A stretch of 64,000 nt of DNA from an uncultured Gallionellaceae bacterium (GCA_903847155.1 CAINCU010000075.1:1-64000), one strand, 5' to 3'. Counted from the stretch's first letter, positions 1 to 8,370 are shown. The notes: generated from the letters alone by a model not told the origin. A program made the numbers and translations.

Positions 1-564
1 ATCGTTCATCAACACGCGCGGGGCAAAACTGGCGAAGCCGATGGACTGGTCGATGTCCTTCACGATGCGCGCCGCCACCGTAAAGTGCTGAGACCCGATG
101 CCCACTTCATCGCCCACCTTCATATCCAGGCGGCGCAGCAAACGTTCATCTACCCACACTGTGCCGTGTGCGGGAATCGCCTGCGCCACATGCACATTGC
201 CATTGTCTATTTCGATTTTGCCGCGCAGCGGATAGCCCATCTCAACCGACTGTATCTCACTCAGCAATACCTGCTCGCCATGCGCCACCATGCTGGGAAA
301 AGTGCGACTCTGCACCACACGTAGACCGCGCTGCTGCGCCATCTCACGGTAGCCTGGAGGAAACGGTCTCGTCGAAGTAATACGCAGATCGGCACCGATC
401 AGACTCTGTGCCTGTTGTTGCAACGCCTGCCGCACACGGTCGGCAAACAAGCCAACGGTGGCCAGACTGCCCACCGCCAACACTAGCGCCAGCAGCAATA
501 CGCGCCACTCTCCGGCACGCCAGTCGCGGCGTAGAAGAATGAGGGATAGGTGGAATTGGTTCAA
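1..564 (-). CDS. ybbP: ABC transporter permease YbbP, N-terminal part (runs off the left edge)
   Basis: This is the first 188 codons of an FtsX-like permease, partner of the YbbA ATPase. The start is TTG at 564, chosen because a strong ribosome site GAGGAGA lies 4 nt upstream and the frame is open from there to base 1. The N-terminus is basic (LLRRDW) and then forms a hydrophobic segment at about residues 18-38, followed by a periplasmic MacB/FtsX-type region. In E. coli ybbP directly follows ybbA next to tesA. Here ybbA ends about 4.5 kb away, with toxin-antitoxin genes and ugd between them. The C-terminal part cannot be judged. Confidence 0.8.
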   Translation of the reverse strand, partial: MNQFHLSLILLRRDWRAGEWRVLLLALVLAVGSLATVGLFADRVRQALQQQAQSLIGADLRITSTRPFPPGYREMAQQRGLRVVQSRTFPSMVAHGEQVLLSEIQSVEMGYPLRGKIEIDNGNVHVAQAIPAHGTVWVDERLLRRLDMKVGDEVGIGSQHFTVAARIVKDIDQSIGFASFAPRVLMND

Positions 565-630
565 AAGATCTCCTCGTTATCACGCAGCTTCGCCGCGCAC
601 AATCCGCCAAGGCATAATTGCCTGGAGATG

Positions 631-685
631 CCCGTCAATAGGCGATCTACACGCAACTCATAGTGTAGACTGCCTATTGACGCGG
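631..685. repeat. REP-like palindrome, copy 1
   Basis: The arm CCCGTCAATAGGCGATCTAC (631-650) is followed after a short loop by an imperfect reverse complement (about 664-685), so the segment folds into one hairpin. The same core recurs at 8489, 14557, 15917, 33328, 34126, 44183 and 44787. It lies just upstream of ybbP. Confidence 0.85.
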
Positions 686-746
686 ACTTTCACGGGATGG
701 CATTGAAATTTACATCTGCCGGCAAGCTATTTTACATCGCCGGGAT

Positions 747-832
747 TCAATCCTTGCCGAACAAATCCCGGCTATACACTTTGTCTGCCACATCGCGGAT
801 CCTATCGGTAATACTGACATCGGCTTGCTGTT
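747..832 (-). pseudogene. Duplicated 3' end of UDP-glucose dehydrogenase gene (remnant)
   Basis: Bases 747-799 match the last 53 bases of the ugd gene at 3107-3159 with a single mismatch, in the same orientation and including the stop codon. Beyond that the similarity continues with a short internal deletion. On the minus strand it reads an in-frame tail ending RDLFGKD-stop, identical to the Ugd C-terminus. No start or body of the gene is present. It forms a direct repeat with ugd around the toxin-antitoxin genes. Confidence 0.8.
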
Positions 833-917
833 CGCGTATTCCAATGAGTTCCACAAACGATTCCAATCGCAAAATCTCCGCCCATTACGATCTCAATTCG
901 CCACCTAGGTAAGCGAA

Positions 918-1349
918 TCACGAAATCACCACGAGATGGGCGGGTAATGCGCCCTCAACTGCATCAAAGGGGATTCCACGATCTAGGGTAACGAAACGCC
1001 CACCTTGCCGCACGGCAAGAGCCAAAAGATAAGCATCTGTCACATGACGTGAACTCAGCACTTTGTCCCACACGATGCTACCCGGCTGCAGCAGACTAAT
1101 GGAGTCACCCCAGAATTGATGAGACGTATGTTGTGTTGCTTCTGTTAGACGAGCCGCCACCTGTGCTACGGGGAAGGAATTGGGGTAGCCTGGTTGGGAT
1201 AAAATTCGAATACATCCGTTTTGTGTGATTGGGCTTGATGCCCAGCCCTCTTGGATATTGTGTTCGAGCCAATCTGTGGCCAATCGGTGATGAATGTGAC
1301 TACTGTCAAGCAAAGCAATAAGGATATTTACATCCAATAGTGCGCGCAT
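918..1349 (-). CDS. vapC: PIN-domain ribonuclease toxin, VapC family
   Basis: A 143-residue PIN protein that probably cleaves RNA when freed from its antitoxin. The N-terminal strand carries the first acidic metal ligand (LLDVNILIALLD). A second acidic cluster appears in the middle to C-terminal part (HVTDAYLLALA) and a third near FVTLDRG, the usual PIN arrangement. The start at 1349 is chosen because it follows the vapB stop by one base, giving translational coupling. The window contains a second PIN toxin at 4358. Cellular target unknown. Confidence 0.85.
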   Translation of the reverse strand: MRALLDVNILIALLDSSHIHHRLATDWLEHNIQEGWASSPITQNGCIRILSQPGYPNSFPVAQVAARLTEATQHTSHQFWGDSISLLQPGSIVWDKVLSSRHVTDAYLLALAVRQGGRFVTLDRGIPFDAVEGALPAHLVVIS

Positions 1350-1350
1350 T

Positions 1351-1608
1351 TTAAATACCTTCAGCTTCGCGCAAACGATTAACAATTTCGTCAGTAACAA
1401 TAGCTTGCCCTTTCAAGAAAGGGCGAAATCCTGCGATTGTTTGTTGCCCCGCAGCCTGTTCTTGGCAAGCTGTGAAGCGCCCCGCTTGACCAGTGAGTAC
1501 TTTGCGCAGCAACTGCGACACTACCTGCCCTGTTGACACATGCTGCTGTCTGGCAAGTTCCTTAGCTGCCGACAAAACTGTGTCGTCAATATCTAGAGTA
1601 GTTCTCAT
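1351..1608 (-). CDS. vapB: VapB-type antitoxin
   Basis: An 85-residue antitoxin preceding vapC. The N-terminus (MRTTLDIDDTVLSAAKELA) has the ribbon-helix-helix pattern of VapB proteins that bind arginine-type short motifs and repress their own operon. The C-terminal half (FRPFLKG and onward) would bind and block the PIN toxin. The stop lies one base before the vapC start. A block of 8-bp tandem repeats sits directly upstream and is a plausible operator. Confidence 0.85.
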   Translation of the reverse strand: MRTTLDIDDTVLSAAKELARQQHVSTGQVVSQLLRKVLTGQAGRFTACQEQAAGQQTIAGFRPFLKGQAIVTDEIVNRLREAEGI

Positions 1609-1626
1609 TTCTTTCCCTTTATATTT

Positions 1627-1666
1627 AATGCGCTAATGCGTTGATGCGCTGATGCGCTGATGTATT
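1627..1666. repeat. Five 8-bp tandem repeats upstream of vapBC
   Basis: The units are AATGCGCT, AATGCGTT, GATGCGCT, GATGCGCT and a degenerate GATGTATT. They begin about 18 bases upstream of the vapB start codon (minus strand), where an autoregulatory operator is expected. Operator function is inferred from position only. Confidence 0.6.
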
Positions 1667-1682
1667 CATTCTACGATACATA

Positions 1683-1994
1683 ACCAAGCTGCACAAACGA
1701 AAAAGGACTGCCACAACACCAGCAACAGCACGCGCAAGTCGCGGCGCAAAAGATTAAGCAGGGCGTCATCACCAACTTCAGGTCAATTAAGAGGAATCGT
1801 CAAAAAGCAAGTAGAAGTATTGGCTACGCCATGTTTTCTGTTGGCAATAATCACGAGACCTTCCAGGTGCCGGAGCGGAAGATGGTGACCTTCGGGGTGG
1901 ATCTGGCGAAGCTGGAGGATTGTCTGTCCGGTCAAGAGAAAGTAATTGATTAACCAGAATAGCATGCGTATGATTATGCGCAGATCAATACACA
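1683..1994. other. Gene-poor stretch between divergent vapBC and ccdAB, with possible remnants
   Basis: No complete gene is seen. On the minus strand around 1690-1765 a short open stretch (LLNLLRRDLRVLLLVL) resembles the YbbP N-terminus with a few residues missing. On the plus strand 1831-1953 encodes a 40-residue open frame with no recognised family. Both may be debris of earlier rearrangements. The ccdAB promoter should lie at the right end. Confidence 0.4.
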
Positions 1995-2258
1995 ATGAGT
2001 TTGAATATGCACACTCACTACAGCCAAACTGCTAAAAAAGGTCGTTTATCTCTGTCAATTAATCAAGATTTATTAGATCGGTTCGAGCCATATAAACAAC
2101 AAGTTAATTTTTCAGCGCACGCAGAGCAGTTGCTTGCGCGAATGCTTGAGGAATTTGAGAATCGTTCTTGGGCTGAGCGTAATGCACAAGCCTTGGCTGC
2201 TCATGGTAGAGATATCGCCAGTACCGGATTAGCTGGCGCTGAGTTTGACAGGATATAA
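1995..2258 (+). CDS. ccdA: CcdA-family antitoxin
   Basis: An 87-residue protein with a ribbon-helix-helix-like N-terminal half (KKGRLSLSINQDLLDRF) and a C-terminal tail rich in Trp, Glu and Ala (NRSWAERNAQAL), the pattern of CcdA antitoxins. It ends 3 bases before the ccdB start, so the pair is coupled. The first start codon is used; an in-frame ATG four codons later is possible, and neither has a clear ribosome site. It is expected to repress its own promoter together with CcdB. Confidence 0.8.
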   Translation: MSLNMHTHYSQTAKKGRLSLSINQDLLDRFEPYKQQVNFSAHAEQLLARMLEEFENRSWAERNAQALAAHGRDIASTGLAGAEFDRI

Positions 2259-2261
2259 ACC

Positions 2262-2573
2262 TTGCCACAATTTGATATTTATCCAAATCCCGGTTCAAAG
2301 AAGGCCGAAATTCCGTATTTCGTTTCCGTGCAAAATGACCACATTACCAGCAAAACAGGGGCAACTGTGGTCATCCCTTTACGTGTCAATGCTCAGCCAG
2401 TCGATATCATGGCTCCTCTAGTAGAGGTTGTAGGACAGGGACAGTTTGTTTTATCAACTGATGAAATTTTTGCAATTGATACTGTCAGACTAAAAACTCC
2501 AGTTGCAACACTTGGCCAAGTTGATCGGGCAAAGATTAAGCCCGCACTAGATAAAGTGATTGGCGAATATTGA
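2262..2573 (+). CDS. ccdB: CcdB-family toxin
   Basis: A 103-residue protein starting at TTG. It has the CcdB layout: N-terminal PQFDIYPNP strand, central PYFVSVQND and VVIPL strands, and a C-terminal helix. F-plasmid CcdB poisons DNA gyrase through a C-terminal Trp-Gly-Ile. This protein ends in IGEY and lacks that tripeptide, so gyrase poisoning is uncertain and the protein may be attenuated or act differently. It is paired with ccdA directly upstream and followed by a short hairpin. Confidence 0.8.
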   Translation: MPQFDIYPNPGSKKAEIPYFVSVQNDHITSKTGATVVIPLRVNAQPVDIMAPLVEVVGQGQFVLSTDEIFAIDTVRLKTPVATLGQVDRAKIKPALDKVIGEY

Positions 2574-2582
2574 ACAAACAAG

Positions 2583-2602
2583 ATAGTGTGTTTCCACACT
2601 AT
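2583..2602 (+). terminator. Hairpin after ccdB
   Basis: ATAGTGTG and CACACTAT form a perfect 8-bp stem with a TTTC loop, 9 bases after the ccdB stop. There is no run of T after it, so it could stabilise the 3' end rather than terminate intrinsically. Confidence 0.45.
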
Positions 2603-2610
2603 TCTCCGAC

Positions 2611-2760
2611 CCTCGGGTGATCTACTACCACAGCGAAATGATGCCGCTTTATTTAGTAGCGTTGTTCGCTAAGAATGAACAAGCGAATTTAAGCAAGGCT
2701 GACCGCAACGGATTGGCGAAGTTGGTAGATGTATTGGTTGCAACTTGGATTGAGAGGTGA
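2611..2760 (+). pseudogene. 3' remnant of a RelE/HigB-type toxin gene
   Basis: The frame reads RVIYYHSEMMPLYLVALFAK and continues to a stop at 2758-2760. This is the C-terminal half of a RelE/HigB-type mRNA interferase of the group that pairs with NadS-like antitoxins. The N-terminal half is missing: a stop at 2584 closes the frame upstream and unrelated ccdB-flank sequence replaces it. An intact antitoxin gene follows directly. The toxin is therefore almost certainly inactive. Confidence 0.75.
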
Positions 2761-2763
2761 ATT

Positions 2764-3048
2764 ATGGGAAAAGCTTTTGACAGTATCGCGCGTGGATTGA
2801 ATGAGGCGATTTCGCACGCGAAAGGCGCGAAGGTCGCCGTGAAAACTTACACGCCGGAAGAGGTGGATGTTTCTGCATTGCGTCGCCGTATGGGAATGAC
2901 GCAAGAGCAATTCGCTGCACGGTTTGGATTCTCGGTTGCGACATTACGCCATTGGGAGCGTGGAGATCGTTCACCTCAAGGTGCATCGTTGGTGTTGCTG
3001 AATGTCATCAAGCGCGCACCAGATGCGGTGCAAGCGGCATTGAACTGA
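2764..3048 (+). CDS. HTH XRE-family antitoxin (HigA/NadS-like), orphaned
   Basis: A 94-residue protein. Residues about 35-75 form a Cro/C1-type helix-turn-helix (LRRRMGMTQEQFAARFGFSV, then TLRHWERG) that would bind the operon's operator. The N-terminal helix is the usual toxin-binding or dimer part of the NadS group. It begins 3 bases after the stop of the truncated toxin, so the pair was once an operon. It now lacks a functional partner here and may survive as a DNA-binding regulator or as an anti-addiction protein. Confidence 0.8.
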   Translation: MGKAFDSIARGLNEAISHAKGAKVAVKTYTPEEVDVSALRRRMGMTQEQFAARFGFSVATLRHWERGDRSPQGASLVLLNVIKRAPDAVQAALN

Positions 3049-3106
3049 TTCGAGAAGCGCACAAATGCTTGCGCAATTGTGATGGTGTGGTCACAGACTG
3101 ATAAAA

Positions 3107-4273
3107 TCAATCCTTGCCGAACAAATCTCGGCTATACACTTTGTCTGCCACATCGCGGATGTCATCGGTGATGCGGTTGGCGACGATGACATCGGACTGC
3201 TGCTTGAATTGCGCCAAATCATTCACCACTCTGGAGTGGAAGAATTCTGTCTCGTGGAGTGCGGGTTCGTACACGATGACTTCAATGCCTTTGGCCTTGA
3301 TCCGTTTCATGATGCCCTGAATGCTGCTTGATCTGAAATTGTCCGAGCCACTTTTCATCACTAGGCGATGGATACCAACGACCTTGGGGTTGCGTTTGAG
3401 GATGCTGGTGGCGATAAAATCTTTGCGCGTGGTGTTGGATTCGACGATGGCGTGAATGAGGTTCTGTGGCACGTCCTGATAGTTGGCGAGCAGTTGTTTG
3501 GTGTCCTTGGGCAGGCAATAGCCGCCATAGCCGAACGAAGGGTTGTTGTAGTGGTCGCCAATGCGCGGATCGAGGCTGACTCCCTGAATGATCTGTTTGG
3601 AATCCAGCCCGTGGGTGGCCGCATAGGTGTCCAGTTCGTTGAAGAAGGCCACGCGCATGGCGAGATAGGTGTTGGCAAATAGTTTGACTGCCTCGGCTTC
3701 GGTGGAATCAGTGAACAACACTTGAATGTCTTGCTTGAGCGCGCCCTGCTTGAGCAAGTTGGCGAAAGTCGCGGCACGTTCTGAACGCTCACCGATGACG
3801 ATACGCGAGGGATACAGGTTGTCGTACAGCGCGCGGCCTTCGCGCAGGAATTCGGGCGAGAAGATGAGGTTGTCGCATTTGAACTGCGCGCGCGCTTTGA
3901 CGGTGTAGCCCACGGGAATGGTGGATTTGATAATCATCACCGCTTTGGGATTGATGTTGAGTACATCCTGAATCACCGACTCGATGGACTTGGTGTTGAA
4001 ATAATTGGTCTCGGAATCGTAGTCGGTGGGCGTGGCGATAATGACGTATTCCGCGCCAACATAAGCTTCGCGCTTGTCCAGCGTGGCTTTGAAGTTGAGT
4101 TTCTTGTTTTTTAGATAATCTTCGATCTCGACATCGTCAATCGGCGATTGCTTACTGTTGAGCATCGCGACTTTTTCTGGAACTATATCAAGCGCCACCA
4201 CTTCATTGTGTTGGGCAAGCAATATGGCATTGGAGATGCCGACGTAACCGGTTCCGGCGATAGCGATTTTCAT
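3107..4273 (-). CDS. ugd: UDP-glucose/nucleotide-sugar 6-dehydrogenase
   Basis: A 388-residue NAD-dependent enzyme oxidising UDP-glucose (or a related nucleotide sugar) to the uronate used in surface polysaccharide. The start at 4273 gives [12 protein letters not shown], the Rossmann GxGxxG motif. ATPTDYD and IIKSTIPVG follow the family pattern, and the catalytic cysteine lies in [12 protein letters not shown]. Length fits short Ugd enzymes. It is alone, with no polysaccharide genes nearby, and sits among toxin-antitoxin genes, which suggests it was moved in. Its last 53 bases are duplicated at 747-799. Substrate choice is not proven by sequence. Confidence 0.9.
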   Translation of the reverse strand: MKIAIAGTGYVGISNAILLAQHNEVVALDIVPEKVAMLNSKQSPIDDVEIEDYLKNKKLNFKATLDKREAYVGAEYVIIATPTDYDSETNYFNTKSIESVIQDVLNINPKAVMIIKSTIPVGYTVKARAQFKCDNLIFSPEFLREGRALYDNLYPSRIVIGERSERAATFANLLKQGALKQDIQVLFTDSTEAEAVKLFANTYLAMRVAFFNELDTYAATHGLDSKQIIQGVSLDPRIGDHYNNPSFGYGGYCLPKDTKQLLANYQDVPQNLIHAIVESNTTRKDFIATSILKRNPKVVGIHRLVMKSGSDNFRSSSIQGIMKRIKAKGIEVIVYEPALHETEFFHSRVVNDLAQFKQQSDVIVANRITDDIRDVADKVYSRDLFGKD

Positions 4274-4357
4274 GAGTTTTATTTCCAAAAAAGATTCAAG
4301 TAGTAGAATTATTTACAGCAAAAATAAAATGCAGGTTTTTCCGTATCCATGTTTCAT

Positions 4358-4750
4358 TCACCCGCGCACCAGCAATCCTGCCAATTCCTGATAATCAGGA
4401 AATCGTTCATCTGCGCTTAATAATTGAGCCTGATGTTCGATTGCTGTGGCGATGATGATGCGGTCAGCCGGATCTTTGTGATGTTCGTGCAAAGTGACAG
4501 AACGTTCGGCGATGGCTCTTGAGACTGGAATTATTTTTACTCCACTCTCCTCCACCTGATCCAGCCATTCAGAGGCAGTCAACTGAAGCACAATGCGGCC
4601 ATGCTTGACGAGCCACATCATTTCCCAACAGGTCATTGTGGAGACAGCTAATGATTCCGCTGTTTCGATGAGATCAATCTGTTGCTGCGCAAGTTTATCG
4701 GACGTGCGATTGACCCACCAATAGAGAATATGTGTATCGAGAATGAGCAT
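4358..4750 (-). CDS. PIN-domain toxin, second VapC-like protein
   Basis: A 130-residue PIN protein. The first acidic residue is in LILDTHILYWW, a Glu is in STMTCWEMMWL, and the C-terminal acidic cluster is HHKDPADRIIIATA. This is the subgroup with the PADRIIIATA signature that pairs with Phd-like or short uncharacterised antitoxins. The start at 4750 overlaps the stop of the upstream gene by one base, giving tight coupling. It is expected to be an RNase. Confidence 0.85.
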   Translation of the reverse strand: MLILDTHILYWWVNRTSDKLAQQQIDLIETAESLAVSTMTCWEMMWLVKHGRIVLQLTASEWLDQVEESGVKIIPVSRAIAERSVTLHEHHKDPADRIIIATAIEHQAQLLSADERFPDYQELAGLLVRG

Positions 4751-4971
4751 CAAGACAACGCTTCCCAATCACCCGATGGGGTGGAGTTGATGATGTCGCC
4801 CTTTTCTTCACCAACCCCAGCAAGAGATGGAGGCGGTGCGCGACGACCGTATGGTTTTGCCGATTCCCACATAATGATAACGCGGGCACTTTCTGCATTG
4901 GCAGGTAACGCATCGTCCTGAACAACCAGACGATGATTGGCAATAGGGACTGTCATTTCAAGTGCTAACAT
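4750..4971 (-). CDS. Probable antitoxin partner of the PIN toxin
   Basis: A 73-residue protein encoded immediately upstream of, and overlapping by one base with, the PIN toxin gene. The N-terminal half (VPIANHRLVVQDDALP, then ARVIIMWE) resembles the short beta-rich antitoxins often placed before PADRIIIATA-type PIN toxins. The C-terminal half is low in structure (APPPSLAGVG) and would be the toxin-wrapping tail. The function rests mainly on position and size. Confidence 0.65.
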   Translation of the reverse strand: MLALEMTVPIANHRLVVQDDALPANAESARVIIMWESAKPYGRRAPPPSLAGVGEEKGDIINSTPSGDWEALS

Positions 4972-5064
4972 AATTAAATCTCCTTATAAGCCTGATTCGC
5001 TTCACATGCCGATTCTACCTTATCACCTTGGCAATAAGCACATCCCCCATATCTCCACTTTTTG

Positions 5065-5730
5065 CTATACCACCCGCCCCGCCGCCAACCGCAACTGTTT
5101 GCCGCAACGCCCTGCCAGCGCTTCATCATGCGTGACCAGAATCAATGTCGTGCCTTGCGCGCGGTTAAGTTCCAGCATCAGTTCGATGACTTGCGCGCCG
5201 GTAGCAGCGTCCAGGTTGCCGGTAGGCTCGTCGGCAAACAGTATTTTTGGCTGAGTGACGAAGGCGCGCGCCAATGCCACGCGCTGTTGTTCGCCGCCGG
5301 AGAGATGTTTGGGCAAGTGATGGGCGCGTGCGCTCAGGCCGACTTGCTGCAACGACACCTCGGCACGCCGGCGCGCATCTTTTGCGCCAACCAGCTCCAG
5401 CGGCAGCATGACATTTTCCAATGCATTCAACGCAGGTAATAGCTGGAAAGACTGGAACACGAAACCCGCCAGTTCGCCACGCAATCTGGCGCGTCCGTCT
5501 TCATCCAGTGCGAACAGGTCTGCGCCATGCAGTTGCACGCTGCCGCTGCTCGGCACATCCAGCCCGGCCAGCAACCCAAGCAACGTGGATTTGCCGGAAC
5601 CGGATGCGCCGACAATGGCGAGGCTGTCGCCCGCTTCCACCTGAAATGTCACATCGTGCAGAATGGTGAGCGGTTGATCGCCGCTTAGCACTTGCTTGGT
5701 AAGCCCTGTTGCTTGCACAATCACTGCCAT
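5065..5730 (-). CDS. ybbA: ABC transporter ATP-binding protein YbbA
   Basis: A 221-residue ATPase of the LolD/MacB-type group. Walker A is GASGSGKSTLLGLLAGLD, the signature is LSGGEQQRVALARAF, Walker B is ILFADEPTGNLD and the switch His is in VTHDEAL. The start at 5730 is chosen for its ribosome site AAGAAAGG, which lies inside tesA on the other strand. The two start codons overlap as CATG. Its permease YbbP would normally follow directly; here it lies 4.5 kb downstream behind the toxin-antitoxin pocket, so co-transcription is doubtful. Confidence 0.9.
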   Translation of the reverse strand: MAVIVQATGLTKQVLSGDQPLTILHDVTFQVEAGDSLAIVGASGSGKSTLLGLLAGLDVPSSGSVQLHGADLFALDEDGRARLRGELAGFVFQSFQLLPALNALENVMLPLELVGAKDARRRAEVSLQQVGLSARAHHLPKHLSGGEQQRVALARAFVTQPKILFADEPTGNLDAATGAQVIELMLELNRAQGTTLILVTHDEALAGRCGKQLRLAAGRVV

Positions 5731-6337
5731 GAAGACCTTTCTTAAAATCGTTTTACTACTCGCCGCACTGGCGCTTTCCAATTCCGCGCAGGCTACAAAG
5801 ACCATTCTGGTGTTAGGCGACAGTTTATCAGCCGGATATGGAATTGAGCGCGGCGATTCGTGGGCAAATTTATTGCAGCAGGAGCTGAAAAAAACTCATC
5901 CGCAGTTTGAAATGGTAAACGCCAGCATCAGCGGCGAAACCACTGCGGGCGGGTTGCGCCGCATCGGCAAGGCATTGCAGGAGTATCATCCCGCAGTGGT
6001 CATTCTGGAACTGGGTGCGAACGATGGGCTGCGCGGAGGCAGTGTCGCCGAGACAGAAAAGAATCTGAACCTGATTATCGAGCAGGTGCAGAATGCAAAC
6101 GCCAAGGTGTTGCTGTTAGGCATCCAGTTGCCGCCGAACTACGGACTGAATTACACCAGACAGTTCCGCGAGATTTATCCCAAGCTGTCGAAAAAACACA
6201 AAGTCGCGCTGCTGCCTTTCATGCTTGAAGGCATTCCGCCTGAGCAATTCCAAGCCGACAACCTGCATCCCAATGCCGCAGCGCAGCCGCTTATCATGCA
6301 CAACGTACTGCGATCACTTATGCCTCTACTACACTGA
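5729..6337 (+). CDS. tesA: Multifunctional acyl-CoA thioesterase I / lysophospholipase L1 (SGNH hydrolase)
   Basis: A 202-residue periplasmic hydrolase. A signal peptide covers about residues 1-22 ([19 protein letters not shown]). The SGNH blocks are clear: catalytic Ser in GDSLSAGYG, Gly in the ISGETTAGG region, Asn in [11 protein letters not shown], and the Asp/His pair in DNLHPNA. It is divergent from ybbA with overlapping start codons, the classic tesA-ybbA arrangement. Its stop overlaps the next start by one base (TGATG), so the two plus-strand genes are coupled. Confidence 0.93.
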   Translation: MKTFLKIVLLLAALALSNSAQATKTILVLGDSLSAGYGIERGDSWANLLQQELKKTHPQFEMVNASISGETTAGGLRRIGKALQEYHPAVVILELGANDGLRGGSVAETEKNLNLIIEQVQNANAKVLLLGIQLPPNYGLNYTRQFREIYPKLSKKHKVALLPFMLEGIPPEQFQADNLHPNAAAQPLIMHNVLRSLMPLLH

Positions 6338-8370
6338 TGCCAAACCACCTCATACACGAAACCAGCCCCTACCTGTTGCAGCACGCCGACAATCCGGTGG
6401 ACTGGCACCCGTGGAATGCCGAAACTTTGCAACTTGCACGTGAGCAGGACAAACCCATCCTGCTTTCCATCGGCTATTCCGCCTGCCACTGGTGCCATGT
6501 GATGGCGCATGAATCGTTCGAGGATGAGGCTGTTGCTGCATTGATGAACGAGCATTTCATCAACATCAAGGTGGATAGAGAAGAACGCCCCGACCTCGAT
6601 CAGATCTACCAGAACGCGCATTACCTGCTCGCACAACGCGGCGGTGGCTGGCCGTTGACCATGTTCCTTGCACCGGACGGCGCACCGTTCTACAGCGGCA
6701 CCTATTTCCCCAAACAGGCGCGTTATGGCTTGCCCGGATTTCCCGGATTGCTGTTGAACATCGCCAAAGTCTATAAAGAAAAACGCAATGAACTCGCAGC
6801 CCAGAGCCAGCAACTCATCGCCGCCCTCTCCGCGTGGCAGCCAGCAAGCAGCACGGATGACATCGTCCTAGCTGCAGCTCCGATCACCCTCGCTGTACAG
6901 CAACTCAAACATGATTTCGACGACTTGCATGGTGGCTTCGGTGGTGAACCGAAGTTTTTGCATCCTGCCGAACTTGATCTGCTGTTGCGCCAAGCCTATG
7001 CCCAACATGATGAAGCAGCGCGTCATGCCTCGTTGTACACCATGCAAAAGATGGCCTTGGGCGGACTTTACGATCAACTCGGTGGCGGCTTCTGCCGCTA
7101 CAGTGTAGATGCGCAGTGGGATATTCCGCACTTTGAGAAGATGCTGTACGACAACGGCCTGTTGCTGGGTTTGTATTGCGACGCATGGCTGAGCAGCGGG
7201 GATCCTTTCTTCGCTCGCGTAGTACAACAAACCGCAGGCTGGGTGATGCGCGAAATGCAATCGCCACAGGGAGGCTACTACGCCTCGCTGGATGCCGACT
7301 CGGAACATGAGGAAGGCAAGTTCTATGTGTGGCAACGCGATGAGATCCGCAACCTGTTGAGTGCCGACGAATATGAACTCATCAAACCGTATTACGGTTT
7401 GGACGGCGCGCCAAACTTCGAAAATCACGCCTGGAACTTGCGCGTGTCGAAGCCCTTGAGCGAGCTTGAAAGAATACTTCACCTCACTGAAGAACAAGCA
7501 TCCATGCGGCTTGCATCTGCACAGGCTAAATTGTTTGCGGCGCGCGAAAAGCGCATCAGACCCGGTCGCGACGAAAAAATTCTCGGCAGCTGGAACGGCC
7601 TGATGATTGCAGGCATGGCAAAAGCGGCGCGGGTATTTGGACGCGACGACTGGTTGCACTCGGCGCAACAGGCGATGGATTTTGTGCGCGACACGCTGTG
7701 GCAAAACGGCAAGTTGCTCGCCACGCACAAGGACGGAAAGACGCATCTAAATGCCTACCTGGACGATCATGCATTCCTGCTCAATGCCGCGCTGGAACTA
7801 CTTCAAGCAAAATTTCGCAGCGCCGACATGGGCTTTGCCGTGCAACTCGCCGATGCGCTGCTGGCGCGCTTCGAAGACAGCATCAACGGCGGCTTCTACT
7901 TCACCAGTCACGATCACGAGGCGCTCATTCAGCGCAATAAATCCGGACAGGATAACGCTACACCGTCCGGCAATGGCATCGCCGCGCAAGCACTGTTGCG
8001 ATTGACCACATTGACCGGTGACATGCGCTATGCACAAGCTGCGGAGCGTTGTTTGAAGTTATTCTTCCCCGCTATGCAACAGGCTGCCAGCCAGTTCAGC
8101 AGCCTGTGCACCGCGCTGGAGGCAGCCTTGCAACCGCCGTCATTACTGGTGTTATGCGGAACAGAAAAAGAAACAGCCGCTTGGCAGGCGGCTGTTTCAG
8201 CAAAGTATTTGCCAGAATTGATGATCATTGTGCTAACTGGAAAGCAAACTAACCTGCCCTCGCCATTGGCCAAACCAAATTCTGCGCTCACCACGGCATG
8301 GCTGTGTCGCGGCACGCAGTGCCTGCCGCCGATCAGCGGGCTTGATGAGTTGCTCGCCGAACTTGCTTAA
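6337..8370 (+). CDS. YyaL/DUF255 family protein: thioredoxin-like domain plus alpha/alpha-toroid
   Basis: A 677-residue protein of the DUF255 (YyaL, SPATA20) family. Residues about 5-165 form a thioredoxin fold with the CxxC site in [14 protein letters not shown]. The rest is an (alpha/alpha)6 region related to N-acylglucosamine epimerase and cellobiose epimerase folds, with aromatic-rich stretches such as [13 protein letters not shown]. There is no signal peptide, so it is cytoplasmic. The biochemical role of the family is not settled. It is coupled to tesA by a one-base overlap. An 11-bp perfect inverted repeat lies inside its 3' part (8170-8198). Confidence 0.88.
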   Translation: MPNHLIHETSPYLLQHADNPVDWHPWNAETLQLAREQDKPILLSIGYSACHWCHVMAHESFEDEAVAALMNEHFINIKVDREERPDLDQIYQNAHYLLAQRGGGWPLTMFLAPDGAPFYSGTYFPKQARYGLPGFPGLLLNIAKVYKEKRNELAAQSQQLIAALSAWQPASSTDDIVLAAAPITLAVQQLKHDFDDLHGGFGGEPKFLHPAELDLLLRQAYAQHDEAARHASLYTMQKMALGGLYDQLGGGFCRYSVDAQWDIPHFEKMLYDNGLLLGLYCDAWLSSGDPFFARVVQQTAGWVMREMQSPQGGYYASLDADSEHEEGKFYVWQRDEIRNLLSADEYELIKPYYGLDGAPNFENHAWNLRVSKPLSELERILHLTEEQASMRLASAQAKLFAAREKRIRPGRDEKILGSWNGLMIAGMAKAARVFGRDDWLHSAQQAMDFVRDTLWQNGKLLATHKDGKTHLNAYLDDHAFLLNAALELLQAKFRSADMGFAVQLADALLARFEDSINGGFYFTSHDHEALIQRNKSGQDNATPSGNGIAAQALLRLTTLTGDMRYAQAAERCLKLFFPAMQQAASQFSSLCTALEAALQPPSLLVLCGTEKETAAWQAAVSAKYLPELMIIVLTGKQTNLPSPLAKPNSALTTAWLCRGTQCLPPISGLDELLAELA

